The notes: a model not told the origin generated them from the letters alone. DNA of 64,000 nucleotides from Proteiniclasticum ruminis DSM 24773 (GCF_000701905.1 NZ_JNKC01000005.1:62001-126000), one strand, 5' to 3'. Positions 15,686 through 23,822 are shown, numbered from the stretch's first letter. Translations and numbers: made by a program.

Positions 15686-17854
15686 ATGGATATAATAGAA
15701 AAAATCGCACGAGAACTGAGTGTCAGAAAAGATCAGGTGGAAGGTACCGTAAAGCTTCTGGATGAGGGTGCAACAGTTCCTTTTATCGCAAGATACAGAA
15801 AGGAAGCCACGGGTTCCTTGGAGGACCATATGATCCGTTCTGTTTCAGAACGGTTGGAATACTTGAGAGGGCTCCTTCAGAAGAAAGATGATATCAAGAG
15901 GCTTCTGACAGAGCAGGGGCAGCTTACAGAAGAGCTGCAGCGCGAAATTGAAAAAGCTGAAACAGTCACAAGGCTCGATGACATTTACTTGCCTTTCCGT
16001 CCTAAAAAGAGGACAAGAGGAACCATTGCCCGGGAAAAAGGACTCTCCCCACTTGCAGACTACATCCGCTCCGGCGGCGAAAACCCTATGAAAAAAGCCG
16101 CTGAATTTATCACAGATGACGTAAAAACAGCCGAGGAGGCTATGAAATACGCCTTGGATATTCTGGCGGAAGAGTTTTCTGAGGATGCGGATCTCAAAGG
16201 ACAGCTGCGCAGCATCGTCGTGAGATCTGCTGAAATCAAAACCAGCGGAGAACAGGAAAACACACCCTATGAAATGTATTATGACCACAAGGAGCCCGCA
16301 CTTCGAATGCCCAGTCATCGGACTTTGGCCATAAACCGTGGTGAAAAAGAAGGGATCCTTAAAGTCACTATAACAGTAGATGAAGTTCGAGCACTGCAGG
16401 CAATGACTGCACGCTATATCACTATAAATCCGGACTGCAATGGCCTTCTGAAGGAAGCTTCTGAGGATTCCTTTAAAAGACTGATCCTTCCTTCACTGGA
16501 AAGAGAACTCCGCAACACACTGACCGAAAGAGCAGAAGACTCCTCAATCATCGTGTTTAAAGAAAATCTGAAATCCCTTCTGCTTCAGCCGCCAGTTAAA
16601 GGATTCAGTGTCATGGGATTTGACCCAGGCTTCCGAACCGGCTGTAAAGTAGCTGTTTTGGATGATACCGGAAAGTACGTGGACCATGCGACGGTATACC
16701 CTACAGTACCAAGAAAAGACATCCAGGGGACTATAACCGTACTGAAAAAGCTTATCAAGAAACACAATGTCCAAATCATCTCCTTAGGAAACGGAACAGC
16801 CTCACGGGAATCTGAGCTGGTTTTAATGGAACTTATAGAAGAGCTGAAAAAGGAGAACATTGATGTCTCCTATGTCATCACCAATGAAGCAGGCGCTTCT
16901 GTGTACAGTGCGTCCAAGCTCGCAGGTGATGAGTATCCAGACCTTGACGTCACCATCAGAGGTGCCATCTCCATCGCAAGAAGGCTTCAAGATCCGTTGG
17001 CTGAACTGGTGAAGATTGATCCGAAATCCATCGGTGTAGGGCAGTATCAGCACGATATCGGCAAGAAAAAACTGGATTCTTCCCTCGTAGGCGTTGTTGA
17101 GGATACGGTAAATGCTGTTGGTGTGGACCTCAACGTGGCAACACCATCACTTCTTTCCTATGTGGCAGGCATCAACAAAACCATAGCAGAAAACATCGTT
17201 GCCTATCGGGATGAAACAGGGAAATTCACTTCCCGAAAAGAGCTGAAAAAAGTAAAAAGACTGGGAGATAAAGCCTTTGAGCAATGCGCAGGATTCTTAA
17301 GAATCCGAGAAGGCAAAGATTTCCTGGATAATACGGGTGTGCATCCTGAGTCCTACAGCGCAGCATACACCATTTTAGAAGCACTTGGATACAACAAGAA
17401 GAAGCTCAGTGAAGAAGGGCTTCTGGATATCGAAGAACGGGCCCAGGCTTTTGGACTTTCGAAGCTTTGCGAGATCTCCTCTCTGGGAGAGCCTACTGTA
17501 AAAGATATTCTGAAGGAGCTGAAAAAGCCCGGCAGAGACCCTAGAGAAGATTTACCAAAGCCTGTCTTCAGAAAAGGGGTCATGGACCTGAAAGATCTGG
17601 AAGAAGGTATGATCCTAACTGGTGTCGTTCGGAATGTAGCTGAATTTGGAGCATTCATCGACATCGGTGTTCATCAGGATGGACTGGTCCATAAAAGTGA
17701 ACTGTCCGACCGGTATGTGAGAAATCCCTTGGAATTCGTACGGTCCGGAGATGTAGTAGAGGTAAAGGTGCTTTCTGTGGATAAAAAAAGAAACAGAATC
17801 AGCCTGACCATGAAGGGGCTAAATAAAGATCAGCGCAACATAAAGCAGCAGTAA
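15686..17854 (+). CDS. tex: Tex family RNA-binding protein
   Basis: A 722-residue nucleic-acid-binding protein of the Tex/YhgF family (toxin expression regulator, related to eukaryotic Spt6). It has an N-terminal Tex helical region (1-190), a YqgF/RNase H-like domain (about 325-450, MGFDPGFRTGCKVAVLD), helix-hairpin-helix segments (about 490-560, NIVAYRDETGKFTSRKELKKV) and a C-terminal S1 domain (about 640-710, GMILTGVVRNVAEFGAFIDIGV). AGGAG is 7 bases before the ATG at 15686, which lies 10 bases after prfB, so it is cotranscribed with prfB. Confidence 0.95.
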   Translation: MDIIEKIARELSVRKDQVEGTVKLLDEGATVPFIARYRKEATGSLEDHMIRSVSERLEYLRGLLQKKDDIKRLLTEQGQLTEELQREIEKAETVTRLDDIYLPFRPKKRTRGTIAREKGLSPLADYIRSGGENPMKKAAEFITDDVKTAEEAMKYALDILAEEFSEDADLKGQLRSIVVRSAEIKTSGEQENTPYEMYYDHKEPALRMPSHRTLAINRGEKEGILKVTITVDEVRALQAMTARYITINPDCNGLLKEASEDSFKRLILPSLERELRNTLTERAEDSSIIVFKENLKSLLLQPPVKGFSVMGFDPGFRTGCKVAVLDDTGKYVDHATVYPTVPRKDIQGTITVLKKLIKKHNVQIISLGNGTASRESELVLMELIEELKKENIDVSYVITNEAGASVYSASKLAGDEYPDLDVTIRGAISIARRLQDPLAELVKIDPKSIGVGQYQHDIGKKKLDSSLVGVVEDTVNAVGVDLNVATPSLLSYVAGINKTIAENIVAYRDETGKFTSRKELKKVKRLGDKAFEQCAGFLRIREGKDFLDNTGVHPESYSAAYTILEALGYNKKKLSEEGLLDIEERAQAFGLSKLCEISSLGEPTVKDILKELKKPGRDPREDLPKPVFRKGVMDLKDLEEGMILTGVVRNVAEFGAFIDIGVHQDGLVHKSELSDRYVRNPLEFVRSGDVVEVKVLSVDKKRNRISLTMKGLNKDQRNIKQQ

Positions 17855-17860
17855 AAGAAA

Positions 17861-17887
17861 GAAGGACACAGCCTCGCTGTGCCCTTC
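17861..17887. terminator. Bidirectional terminator between tex and a convergent gene
   Basis: GAAGGACACAGC (17861-17872) pairs with GCTGTGCCCTTC (17876-17887) with one mismatch around a 3-base loop. Confidence 0.75.
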
Positions 17888-17899
17888 TTCCTGCTCTAT

Positions 17900-18193
17900 C
17901 TAGTTATGAAGAAAATACTGTTCCAGGACGGACAATATCTTTTTGAATTCGTGCTGATCAATGTTTCCAAGCTTTCCTCGGAAGCTGTTGAGATATTGGT
18001 ATAACGATAGAGTCTCATACTCCATATCATGATTCTTCACATAAGTGATGGTTTTCCTAAGCCATTTTGTCAGCTCATCATATGTGGTAGAATAAAGAGA
18101 ATCCTTATAAATCCCAAAGGGATAGGAGAGGGTAAAAGTCTTTTCGAGTTCATACGCTTCCTGCAAAAGTTCATGGGTTACTTGGACATTCAT
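17900..18193 (-). CDS. Unknown helical protein, 97 residues
   Basis: Not recognised. It is soluble and mostly helical, rich in aromatic residues (YPFGIYKDSLYSTTYDELTKWL, YETLSLYQYLNSF). AAAGGTGG precedes the ATG at 18193; a GTG 12 bases upstream overlaps that ribosome site and is unlikely to be used. It is a single-gene unit, convergent with tex and divergent from the riboswitch-ribU unit. No motif suggests an enzyme. Confidence 0.7.
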   Translation of the reverse strand: MNVQVTHELLQEAYELEKTFTLSYPFGIYKDSLYSTTYDELTKWLRKTITYVKNHDMEYETLSLYQYLNSFRGKLGNIDQHEFKKILSVLEQYFLHN

Positions 18194-18284
18194 TTTATAT
18201 TCCACCTTTAACTGAAAAAATTGACAGATGAATTGATGTTTTATTGCTAGATTACCATTTGATTATACCACAGGTTCCGTACTA

Positions 18285-18313
18285 TTGACACATTTCTAAC
18301 AACGTGGTATTCT
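18285..18313 (+). promoter_or_regulatory. Promoter of the riboflavin transporter unit
   Basis: A perfect TTGACA (18285-18290), 17-base spacer and TATTCT (18308-18313) with TGG before it. The predicted start, near 18320, places the whole riboswitch in the transcript. Confidence 0.75.
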
Positions 18314-18334
18314 TATATTGTAAATTAAATAGCA

Positions 18335-18438
18335 TCTTCAGGGCGGGGTGTAAGTCCCCACCGGTGGTATAGCCCACGAGCCGCAAGGTTGATTCGGTGT
18401 AACTCCGAAGCCGACAGTTAAAGTCTGGATGGAAGAAG
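18335..18438 (+). ncRNA. FMN riboswitch (RFN element)
   Basis: The conserved RFN core is plain. CTTCAGGGCGGGGTGTAAG opens it, with CCCCACCGGTGGTA, AGCCCACGAGCCGC, GATTCGGTGTAACTCCGA, GCCGACAGTTAAAGTC and GGATGGAAGAAG following in order, as in the Rfam family. It lies directly upstream of ribU and is followed by an intrinsic terminator. FMN binding should therefore favour termination and shut off riboflavin uptake. Confidence 0.97.
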
Positions 18439-18459
18439 AATGATTGTTTTTGCGTTCAC

Positions 18460-18498
18460 GCCTTGATTTCTATATTTATATGGAATCAAGGCTTTTTT
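18460..18498 (+). terminator. Riboswitch-controlled terminator
   Basis: GCCTTGATT (18460-18468) pairs with AATCAAGGC (18484-18492), followed by six T. Flanking arms GTTCACG (18454-18460) and CGTGAAC (18500-18506) are also complementary, so a longer stem enclosing the hairpin can form. Confidence 0.88.
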
Positions 18499-18548
18499 AC
18501 GTGAACAATCTTCTGGAGGTTGCAAATAATCTTTAGGAGGGTTTACAC

Positions 18549-19145
18549 ATGGTAAACGTATCAAAAAAAACCAACACTGTTGTCAAAGCTGCACTTCTTA
18601 TGACGCTGGGATTCATCCTCACTTATTTTGAGTTTCCTGTACTGCCTGCTTTCCCTTGGCTTAAAGTAGACTTATCTGCTGTTCCTGTACTTCTTGCAGG
18701 ATTTGCCTTCGGTCCTCTGGTTGGTGTTGGTGTCGAAATTCTGAAAAATATCCTTGTAATCGTCATTCAGGGAAGTACCACAGGTGGTGTAGGTCAGCTG
18801 GCAAACATCATTGTTGTTGGTTCTTATGTATTCTTCGCATCCTTAGTTTTCAAGAAGATGAAGACAAGAAAAGGAGCAATCATTGGTGCTTTCTTAGGAT
18901 CCGTCGTCATGATCCCTTTGGCCATGCTTTCAAATTACTTTATCCTGATTCCAATGTTTTTCCCAGGTGGTATGGAACCAGAAGCGTTCCGTTCTTACAT
19001 GTACTACGGAATACCAGCTTTCAACTTCATCAAGGGAGCCATCATCTCTGGTGTAGGGATTCTCTTCTATGATAGAGTAGCATCTCTCATCAACCGTGAG
19101 GCCATCTTCCAGGAAAGATACAAGAAGCTTCATAAAGCAAGTTAG
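18549..19145 (+). CDS. ribU: Riboflavin ECF transporter substrate-binding (S) component RibU
   Basis: A 198-residue membrane protein with six predicted helices that binds riboflavin and works with the shared ECF energy-coupling module (EcfA, EcfA', EcfT), which is not in this window. Segments include ALLMTLGFILTYFEFPVLP, the Gly-rich VLLAGFAFGPLVGVGVEI and the C-terminal NFIKGAIISGVGILFYD. The FMN riboswitch upstream fixes the vitamin specificity. AGGAGG is 8 bases before the ATG. The tail INREAIFQERYKKLHKAS is cytoplasmic. Confidence 0.95.
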   Translation: MVNVSKKTNTVVKAALLMTLGFILTYFEFPVLPAFPWLKVDLSAVPVLLAGFAFGPLVGVGVEILKNILVIVIQGSTTGGVGQLANIIVVGSYVFFASLVFKKMKTRKGAIIGAFLGSVVMIPLAMLSNYFILIPMFFPGGMEPEAFRSYMYYGIPAFNFIKGAIISGVGILFYDRVASLINREAIFQERYKKLHKAS

Positions 19146-19155
19146 TAAAACCACA

Positions 19156-19186
19156 AAAGCCTCTCTGCAAGCTGCAGAGAGGCTTT
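19156..19186. terminator. Bidirectional terminator between ribU and rimI
   Basis: AAAGCCTCTCTGCA pairs with TGCAGAGAGGCTTT around a 3-base loop, a 14-bp perfect stem with A- and T-rich flanks. Confidence 0.9.
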
Positions 19187-19209
19187 ACTTATATCCTTGC
19201 AATCAGAAA

Positions 19210-19650
19210 TCAGATTTGCAGATTCATGACAAGAGCATCTTCTCCATTGATGTAATAACGCTCTCTTTTTGTGAGCGTAATAAAGCCAAAGGATTTATAT
19301 AGTTTCTGAGCTGGAAGATTCGACACACGAACTTCCAGAAATATATTCTGGATTCCTTTCACTTTCAGCTGCCGGATCAGCTCGCTCAGGACCATTTTCC
19401 CGATACCCAGCCGCTGACAGCTGTTTTTCACTGCGATATTGATGATATCCGCATCTTCGAATGTGTACCAACACTGAACGTATCCCACAACCTCGTCACC
19501 AAGGAGCGCCACCAGATTCAGCGCATGGGGATTCACAATCTCCCGAATCAGCTCTTCCTTGGCCCAGGGCAGGGGGAATGCCTCTTTTGAAATTTCATAG
19601 ACCTCATCCACATGACGGGGCTCAAATTCTTTAATGATGATCCTCTCCAT
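19210..19650 (-). CDS. rimI: Ribosomal protein S18 alanine N-acetyltransferase RimI
   Basis: A 146-residue GNAT enzyme. The acetyl-CoA loop reads CQRLGIGKMVL, preceded by DADIINIAVK and followed by FLEVRVSNLPAQKLYKSFGF, the canonical RimI pattern. It is the last gene of tsaE-tsaB-rimI. Its ATG at 19650 overlaps the tsaB TGA by one base, so translation is coupled. A TTG one codon upstream is possible but unneeded. The assignment to S18 rests on family resemblance and operon position; many Firmicute RimI proteins have broader targets. Confidence 0.92.
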   Translation of the reverse strand: MERIIIKEFEPRHVDEVYEISKEAFPLPWAKEELIREIVNPHALNLVALLGDEVVGYVQCWYTFEDADIINIAVKNSCQRLGIGKMVLSELIRQLKVKGIQNIFLEVRVSNLPAQKLYKSFGFITLTKRERYYINGEDALVMNLQI

Positions 19651-20357
19651 CAAAGGAGCCTTCCTTGTTTTTTCTCATACTCATATTCAGCCTGGCTCTT
19701 TCTCATGTAAAGAGGGACCAGAGAATAAATATCCTCTTTCTCCTCACTTTCAATCTTATCGCGAAGAAGATAGGGGAGGGTAGACGCTTTTGGAATGTTC
19801 AGATTCTGGGGAGCAAGAATGATATTCTTTCTGGATTGAAGCTCCTCACCAGGAATTTTTGATATGATATCTCCCATGATCATAATTTCTTTTGTCTCAT
19901 CCGCCACTTTGTCCATGACTTCATCTAAAGTTAGAATGGTGGGTTCCATAATAGTCACAAGCTTTCCTTCGGAGAATGTATAGAATCCAGTATAATACCC
20001 ATTTCTCAATGCATCCACCATAGGAATTATCAGCCCCTGATACCCGAAGGCACCATACGCCAGAGCTGCTAGAGCATTTGCTGCATAAATAGGGATATCT
20101 AAAGCCAAGGCCATGCCCTTCGCAGCCGCTAGACCGATTCTAAGGCCCGTAAAGGAACCAGGCCCCTTAGAGACTGTTATGGCCGAAAGATCCACTGGAG
20201 CCATGTGAAGCTTCTCAAGAAGTTCTTCCACCAAGGGCATGAGAAGCACCGAATGCTGCAGGTTAAAATTGATACTGATTTCACCTAAAGTTTCGTACTC
20301 TCTTACCACAGCAACTGTACAGTTGCTGGAAGATGTATCTATACTTAAAATATTCAC
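19650..20357 (-). CDS. tsaB: tRNA threonylcarbamoyladenosine biosynthesis protein TsaB
   Basis: Partner of TsaD in forming t6A at position 37 of ANN-decoding tRNAs. The 235 residues form a single ASKHA-fold half: MNILSIDTSSSNCTVAVV (strand pair) and SKGPGSFTGLRIGLAAAKGMA (conserved core). The start is a GTG that overlaps the tsaE TGA as GTGA, with GGAGGTG just upstream inside tsaE. TsaD itself is not in the window. Confidence 0.95.
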   Translation of the reverse strand: MNILSIDTSSSNCTVAVVREYETLGEISINFNLQHSVLLMPLVEELLEKLHMAPVDLSAITVSKGPGSFTGLRIGLAAAKGMALALDIPIYAANALAALAYGAFGYQGLIIPMVDALRNGYYTGFYTFSEGKLVTIMEPTILTLDEVMDKVADETKEIMIMGDIISKIPGEELQSRKNIILAPQNLNIPKASTLPYLLRDKIESEEKEDIYSLVPLYMRKSQAEYEYEKKQGRLL

Positions 20358-20815
20358 ATCAGCACCTCCAAAAACGGATAGATTCTACCGACTTCATGAA
20401 ATGTAATCTTTCTTTCATCTTCCACATCTGTTTTCTCAATCTTCACCTGAAGGAACTGATCTGGCAATATGGATTCAATGAGGTCTGCCCATTCAATCAG
20501 TGCAACGCCATTTCCATATATATATTCTTCAAATCCCACCTGGAGCACCTCCTCAGGATCATGCACACGATACACATCAAAATGATACAGCGGCACTCTG
20601 CCAGAATGATACTCATTGACAATGGTGAACGTGGGGGAGGTGATATTTTCTTTGACTCCTAATCCATCTGCCAAACCTTTTGCAAAATGTGTTTTTCCAG
20701 TTCCTAAATCTCCTGTCAGACAAACCGTGGTTCCTCGTTCTAAACTCTCTCCCAGCTTTCGTCCCAGTTCCATGGTTTCTTTCACAGAGGATGATTTTTT
20801 GATAAATGTACTCAT
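20354..20815 (-). CDS. tsaE: tRNA threonylcarbamoyladenosine biosynthesis ATPase TsaE
   Basis: The ATPase that resets the TsaBD complex in t6A synthesis. The 153 residues carry Walker A GDLGTGKTHFAKG (about 35-47), followed by SPTFTIVNEY and LYHFDVYRV, then EWADLIESILP, all family signatures. The start ATG has AAGGTGAG upstream. It heads the tsaE-tsaB-rimI operon. Confidence 0.95.
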   Translation of the reverse strand: MSTFIKKSSSVKETMELGRKLGESLERGTTVCLTGDLGTGKTHFAKGLADGLGVKENITSPTFTIVNEYHSGRVPLYHFDVYRVHDPEEVLQVGFEEYIYGNGVALIEWADLIESILPDQFLQVKIEKTDVEDERKITFHEVGRIYPFLEVLM

Positions 20816-20853
20816 CTTCTCACCTTGTTTCCTATTCTCATTTACATCTCTAC

Positions 20854-20882
20854 ATTATAACTCAGGAAAAGTAACTTGAAAA
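20854..20882 (-). promoter_or_regulatory. Promoter of tsaE-tsaB-rimI
   Basis: On the minus strand: TTTTCA (20882-20877), 17-base spacer, TATAAT (20859-20854). It lies about 40 bases before the tsaE start codon. Confidence 0.55.
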
Positions 20883-20886
20883 GAAA

Positions 20887-20927
20887 AACAGCCCACCTGT
20901 GAGATCCGACGGATCACGCAGGTAAGC
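20887..20927 (-). terminator. Terminator of the GNAT gene at 20937
   Basis: On the minus strand ACCTGCGTGATCC pairs imperfectly with GGATCTCACAGGT around GTC, followed by GGGCTGTTTTTC. Confidence 0.7.
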
Positions 20928-20936
20928 TATACCTCT

Positions 20937-21431
20937 TTACGCTGCTTTCTTCAGGAAGGTATCAAAATCCATACTGAGCAGATATAAATCTTGTTTCACC
21001 ATATCACCTTCGAATCCAAAATGTTCGAAGAGGGATAAAGAGCGTTTATTAAGATGTTTGATTTTTGCATTGATTTTTTGTGTGCGAAGTGAAAAGAACG
21101 CTTCACAAAGAGCTTTCTTTAATGCTGATTTTCCGTAACCTTTACCCCAAAGTTCTTTTTCACCGATGGTAATGACGATTTCATGCGCATTGGCTTTCGG
21201 AATAAACGTAACGTACCCAATAGCCTCATCTTTAAGACAAATCAGGTAAAAAAGACCTTTCTGGTTAAAAACCTGGTTATACAGAGGCATTCTTGATGTT
21301 TCCACCAATGAGCGGATCTGTCTGCTCATTTGGGTATCCTCATTGAGGTGTGCAATGATTTCCTGATCTTCTAACCAATCAGCAATTTTCAAAGCATCCT
21401 CCATAAAAATATCCTGTCTTAAGCTAATCAT
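20937..21431 (-). CDS. GNAT-family N-acetyltransferase
   Basis: A 164-residue acetyltransferase of the RimJ/RimL-like branch. The acetyl-CoA loop is GEKELWGKGYGKSALKKAL (about 90-110), followed by INAKIKHLNKRSLSLFEHFGF, the usual strand-helix finish of this group. Substrate is unknown. It stands alone with its own terminator, upstream of the tsaEB-rimI operon on the same strand but not coupled to it. Confidence 0.85.
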   Translation of the reverse strand: MISLRQDIFMEDALKIADWLEDQEIIAHLNEDTQMSRQIRSLVETSRMPLYNQVFNQKGLFYLICLKDEAIGYVTFIPKANAHEIVITIGEKELWGKGYGKSALKKALCEAFFSLRTQKINAKIKHLNKRSLSLFEHFGFEGDMVKQDLYLLSMDFDTFLKKAA

Positions 21432-21797
21432 AGAAAACTCCTTTAAATCACAATCATTTTAGTGCAATACACTGGTACTGAACCCATCTATGTATTCTAG
21501 TATGAGTCAGAGCCAAATTCAAAGCCGTATTCCATGACTTTTTGAAAATATTGGAGTTTACCTGTGTTTTCCTGTGTTTATCTCTATTTATATGAACTTT
21601 TCAACGCATTATGATATGCAAATAACATAAACATAAATTAAACAGAATATATTAAGATTCTTATAGAATAACCGCAATATATTCTGTAATCCTTAATAAT
21701 ACATGTGATTTTTTCAGGAAAACAAAAAACGGAGACCCGTAAGAATCTCCGAAAAAAAAGAAAACAGCCTAGTACATCGTACTAGACCGATTCATCA
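21432..21797. other. Intergenic stretch between the GNAT gene and tRNA-Trp
   Basis: AT-rich, with no gene I can support. It holds the tRNA terminators at its right end. The centre (about 21590-21710) is very AT-rich, with scattered ATATATT-like runs, and could hold the GNAT promoter, but no clear -35/-10 pair was found. Confidence 0.6.
21730..21786 (-). terminator. Two tandem terminator hairpins after tRNA-Trp
   Basis: On the minus strand CTAGTAC/GTACTAG (21786-21770) is followed by a T-rich tract. Then CGGAGA/TCTCCG (21751-21730) is followed by TTTTTTG. Two consecutive U-tailed hairpins should give efficient termination. Confidence 0.8.
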
Positions 21798-21871
21798 TGG
21801 CAGGGGTACTAGGATTCGAACCTAGATTTACGGTTTTGGAGACCGTTGCTCTGCCATTGAACTATACCCCT
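21798..21871 (-). tRNA. tRNA-Trp (CCA)
   Basis: On the minus strand the gene starts AGGGGTATAG and ends TACCCCTGCCA. The acceptor stem AGGGGTA/TACCCCT is perfect, the discriminator is G and the terminal CCA is encoded. The anticodon stem ACGGT/ACCGT encloses CTCCAAA, giving anticodon CCA. The T-arm contains GGTTCGAATCC. Length 74 bases. Confidence 0.98.
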
Positions 21872-21906
21872 AAACCTTATAGTGCCTCAAATAGGCTACA
21901 TTGGTT

Positions 21907-21935
21907 ATTCTAACACCCTTAGAATAAGATGTCAA
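21907..21935 (-). promoter_or_regulatory. Promoter of tRNA-Trp
   Basis: On the minus strand: perfect TTGACA (21935-21930), 17-base spacer, TAGAAT (21912-21907) preceded by TGT. Transcription would begin near 21900, about 30 bases before the mature 5' end. Confidence 0.8.
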
Positions 21936-22192
21936 CAACTTGTTCACAATTTCTCGAATTTCTCGAATTACCTTAATTGACAATTGCCAAAGTAACTTCC
22001 GGTTGGACGAAAGAAAAACAATGAAGCGGAAGTTCCTCTTGTAAAAGGGACAACAGGAGAACTGCTCCTATTTCTGTAGTAAGTTCTTGTTATTTACGAA
22101 TAAAAGGATTTACTGAAAGACTTTAGGCAGCCGATTCATAGTGATTTTACGGTGCTGAAAATAAGATTTCTGGATGCAGAACCCTTTACATA

Positions 22193-22201
22193 TGCTACAA
22201 T
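22193..22201 (+). promoter_or_regulatory. Extended -10 element upstream of yqeC
   Basis: TGCTACAAT at 22193-22201; the -35 region is poor. Transcription would begin near 22208, about 80 bases before the TTG start of yqeC. Confidence 0.5.
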
Positions 22202-22286
22202 GATGATAATAAGTGAAAACCCTGCAAGGCCCGGTACGAATAAATATCAGGGATATAAAGAGCAGTTACTTTGAGGAGGTGTCCTT

Positions 22287-23021
22287 TTGCTGGCAGAATT
22301 ATTACGTCTTCATAAATACCATGATGTGGCACTGGTTGGTGCTGGTGGTAAAACCACACTCATTAACCGACTTACAGAGTCATTGCGCAAAAAAAAGAAA
22401 ATCTTGGTGTCCAGCACTACAACCTTCATCAAACCTGCAGAGACGATGTTTGATTTTATCGATGTAGCCTACAGCGAGGATTATGATCTTTCCAGTTATG
22501 AGAAAACTGGAATCTATCTCATAGGACGCGGAAAAAACTTGAAAGATCTGGTCATGGGACTGGAAATTTCTGATATTGAGCGAATTTCTGCTCATTTTGA
22601 TCAGACAATCATTGAATGCGATTTTTCAAATGGTCGCCCGTTGAAGGGCTTCAGAGAGTTTGAACCTGAGATTCCAGAGACAACCGATGTCACCATTGGA
22701 ATCGTTGATATCCAAGCACTGGGTTTGCAGGTCAACAGTAAAAATATCCATCACCTGGACAAGTATATTGAACTGACCGGCGCTTCCATCGGCTCTTTAG
22801 TGACCATACAGGATCTTGTGAAGATCGTTGAGAACTCCGAAGCCTTATTCAAGAATGCAAAAGGAAAGAAAGTCCTTTATATCAATAAAGTTGAAAAAGC
22901 AGTGGATCAAGCTCTTGCCACCACTTTACTGGAAGCACTGAACGTTGAGAATCTGGACTTAATCCTGGAAGGTAGTCTTGTTGAGAATCGTTACGATATA
23001 CTGTATGAAGGGAACTATTAG
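22287..23021 (+). CDS. yqeC: YqeC-family protein (putative selenium-dependent hydroxylase accessory protein)
   Basis: A 244-residue nucleotide-binding protein. The P-loop-like VALVGAGGKTTLINRL (about 14-29) is followed by ILVSSTTTFIKPAE and later IIECDFSNGRPLKGF, the signature stretches of the YqeC family, whose members usually accompany selenium-dependent molybdenum hydroxylases. No molybdopterin, xanthine dehydrogenase or selenium gene is within this window, so it is an orphan here. Translation starts at TTG, placed 5 bases after a strong GAGGAGGTG; the first ATG lies much later. It forms an operon with the phosphoesterase gene 14 bases downstream. Confidence 0.82.
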   Translation: MLAELLRLHKYHDVALVGAGGKTTLINRLTESLRKKKKILVSSTTTFIKPAETMFDFIDVAYSEDYDLSSYEKTGIYLIGRGKNLKDLVMGLEISDIERISAHFDQTIIECDFSNGRPLKGFREFEPEIPETTDVTIGIVDIQALGLQVNSKNIHHLDKYIELTGASIGSLVTIQDLVKIVENSEALFKNAKGKKVLYINKVEKAVDQALATTLLEALNVENLDLILEGSLVENRYDILYEGNY

Positions 23022-23035
23022 AGGAGACTAAGAAG

Positions 23036-23779
23036 ATGAAGTATTTGATTCTGAGTGATATCCACTCAAATTATCAGGCATTCACCAAAATACTGAATAC
23101 AGAAAAATTCGATGAAGTGCTTTTTGTAGGAGATATCATCGGTTATGGAGCAGACCCATACTTTTGCTATAAAAAGTTTCTAGAACTCGGTGGAACAGGA
23201 GTCCTTGGAAATCATGAACAGGGTGTCCTAGAACCAGAAACCTTGACAAAATTCAGTGAAAATGCCAGAAAAGGAATCCTCTATACCATAAAGCACATCC
23301 CTAAGGAATACATTGACCATATGAGAATACTGCCAGCCGTTCTTGAAATGGAAGATTTTGTTCTCTGCCATGCAATGCTCGGCGATCCTTTAAGTTTTCA
23401 GTATGTATTTCCTGAGAATAAAGATTCCATATTCCTGATGGAAAGCTTTGAAGTGCTTGAAAAACTGGGGAAGAAGATCCAGTTTACGGGCCATACGCAC
23501 AGACCCTGTATTTTTAAAAAGAGAGAGGATGAACAGATTGAGGTTTACCCAATCCACCATGGTGACATTTATCTGGATGATGCTTCTTATGTCATAAACG
23601 TGGGAAGTGTAGGGCAGTCAAGAAACGGAATTCCAAAAGCTCATTATATTGTCTATGATTCTGTGAAAAGAAGAATCCGGTTCAGAGCATTGGATTATGA
23701 TATAAAAGAGGCTGCAGACCGCATCCTCAAAGCAGATCTTCCTGAATTTCTTGGTCAAAGGCTCTACCTTGGCACATAG
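23036..23779 (+). CDS. Calcineurin-like metallophosphoesterase
   Basis: A 247-residue binuclear metallophosphatase. The five conserved blocks are present: SDIHSN (D-x-H), FVGDIIGYGADP (GD), LGNHEQ (GNHE), HAMLG and TGHTHRP (GHTH). The GDIIGYGADP spelling and the GSVGQSRNG segment near the C-terminus match the group of small phosphodiesterases/phosphatases related to DR1281/YfcE-type proteins. Substrate unknown. It follows yqeC with an AGGAG site, so the two are cotranscribed. Confidence 0.88.
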   Translation: MKYLILSDIHSNYQAFTKILNTEKFDEVLFVGDIIGYGADPYFCYKKFLELGGTGVLGNHEQGVLEPETLTKFSENARKGILYTIKHIPKEYIDHMRILPAVLEMEDFVLCHAMLGDPLSFQYVFPENKDSIFLMESFEVLEKLGKKIQFTGHTHRPCIFKKREDEQIEVYPIHHGDIYLDDASYVINVGSVGQSRNGIPKAHYIVYDSVKRRIRFRALDYDIKEAADRILKADLPEFLGQRLYLGT

Positions 23780-23792
23780 TCAAGGAAGTTTA

Positions 23793-23822
23793 TTGACAGC
23801 AACTCCAGTTTTATGATACAAT
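23793..23822 (+). promoter_or_regulatory. Promoter of ohrR
   Basis: Perfect TTGACA (23793-23798), 18-base spacer, TACAAT (23817-23822), followed 34 bases later by the ohrR ATG. Confidence 0.75.

Larger units (their letters stand above)
21872..22286. other. Intergenic stretch between tRNA-Trp and yqeC
   Basis: Contains the tRNA promoter on the minus strand and an extended -10 (TGCTACAAT, 22193-22201) for yqeC. An inverted repeat AACTTCCG (21994-22001)/CGGAAGTT (22027-22034) and a short open stretch at 21994-22080 look like possible remnants of a gene. No complete gene can be supported. Confidence 0.55.

Noticed and set aside
21730-21786. CRISPR-like or mobile repeats near tRNA-Trp
   Set aside because: The hairpins are two different terminators with T-tracts, not repeated units; no integrase, att-site duplication or spacer pattern is present.
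22203-22274. A 23-codon frame before yqeC
   Set aside because: Its ATG overlaps the predicted -10 box and precedes the likely transcript start; no ribosome site.
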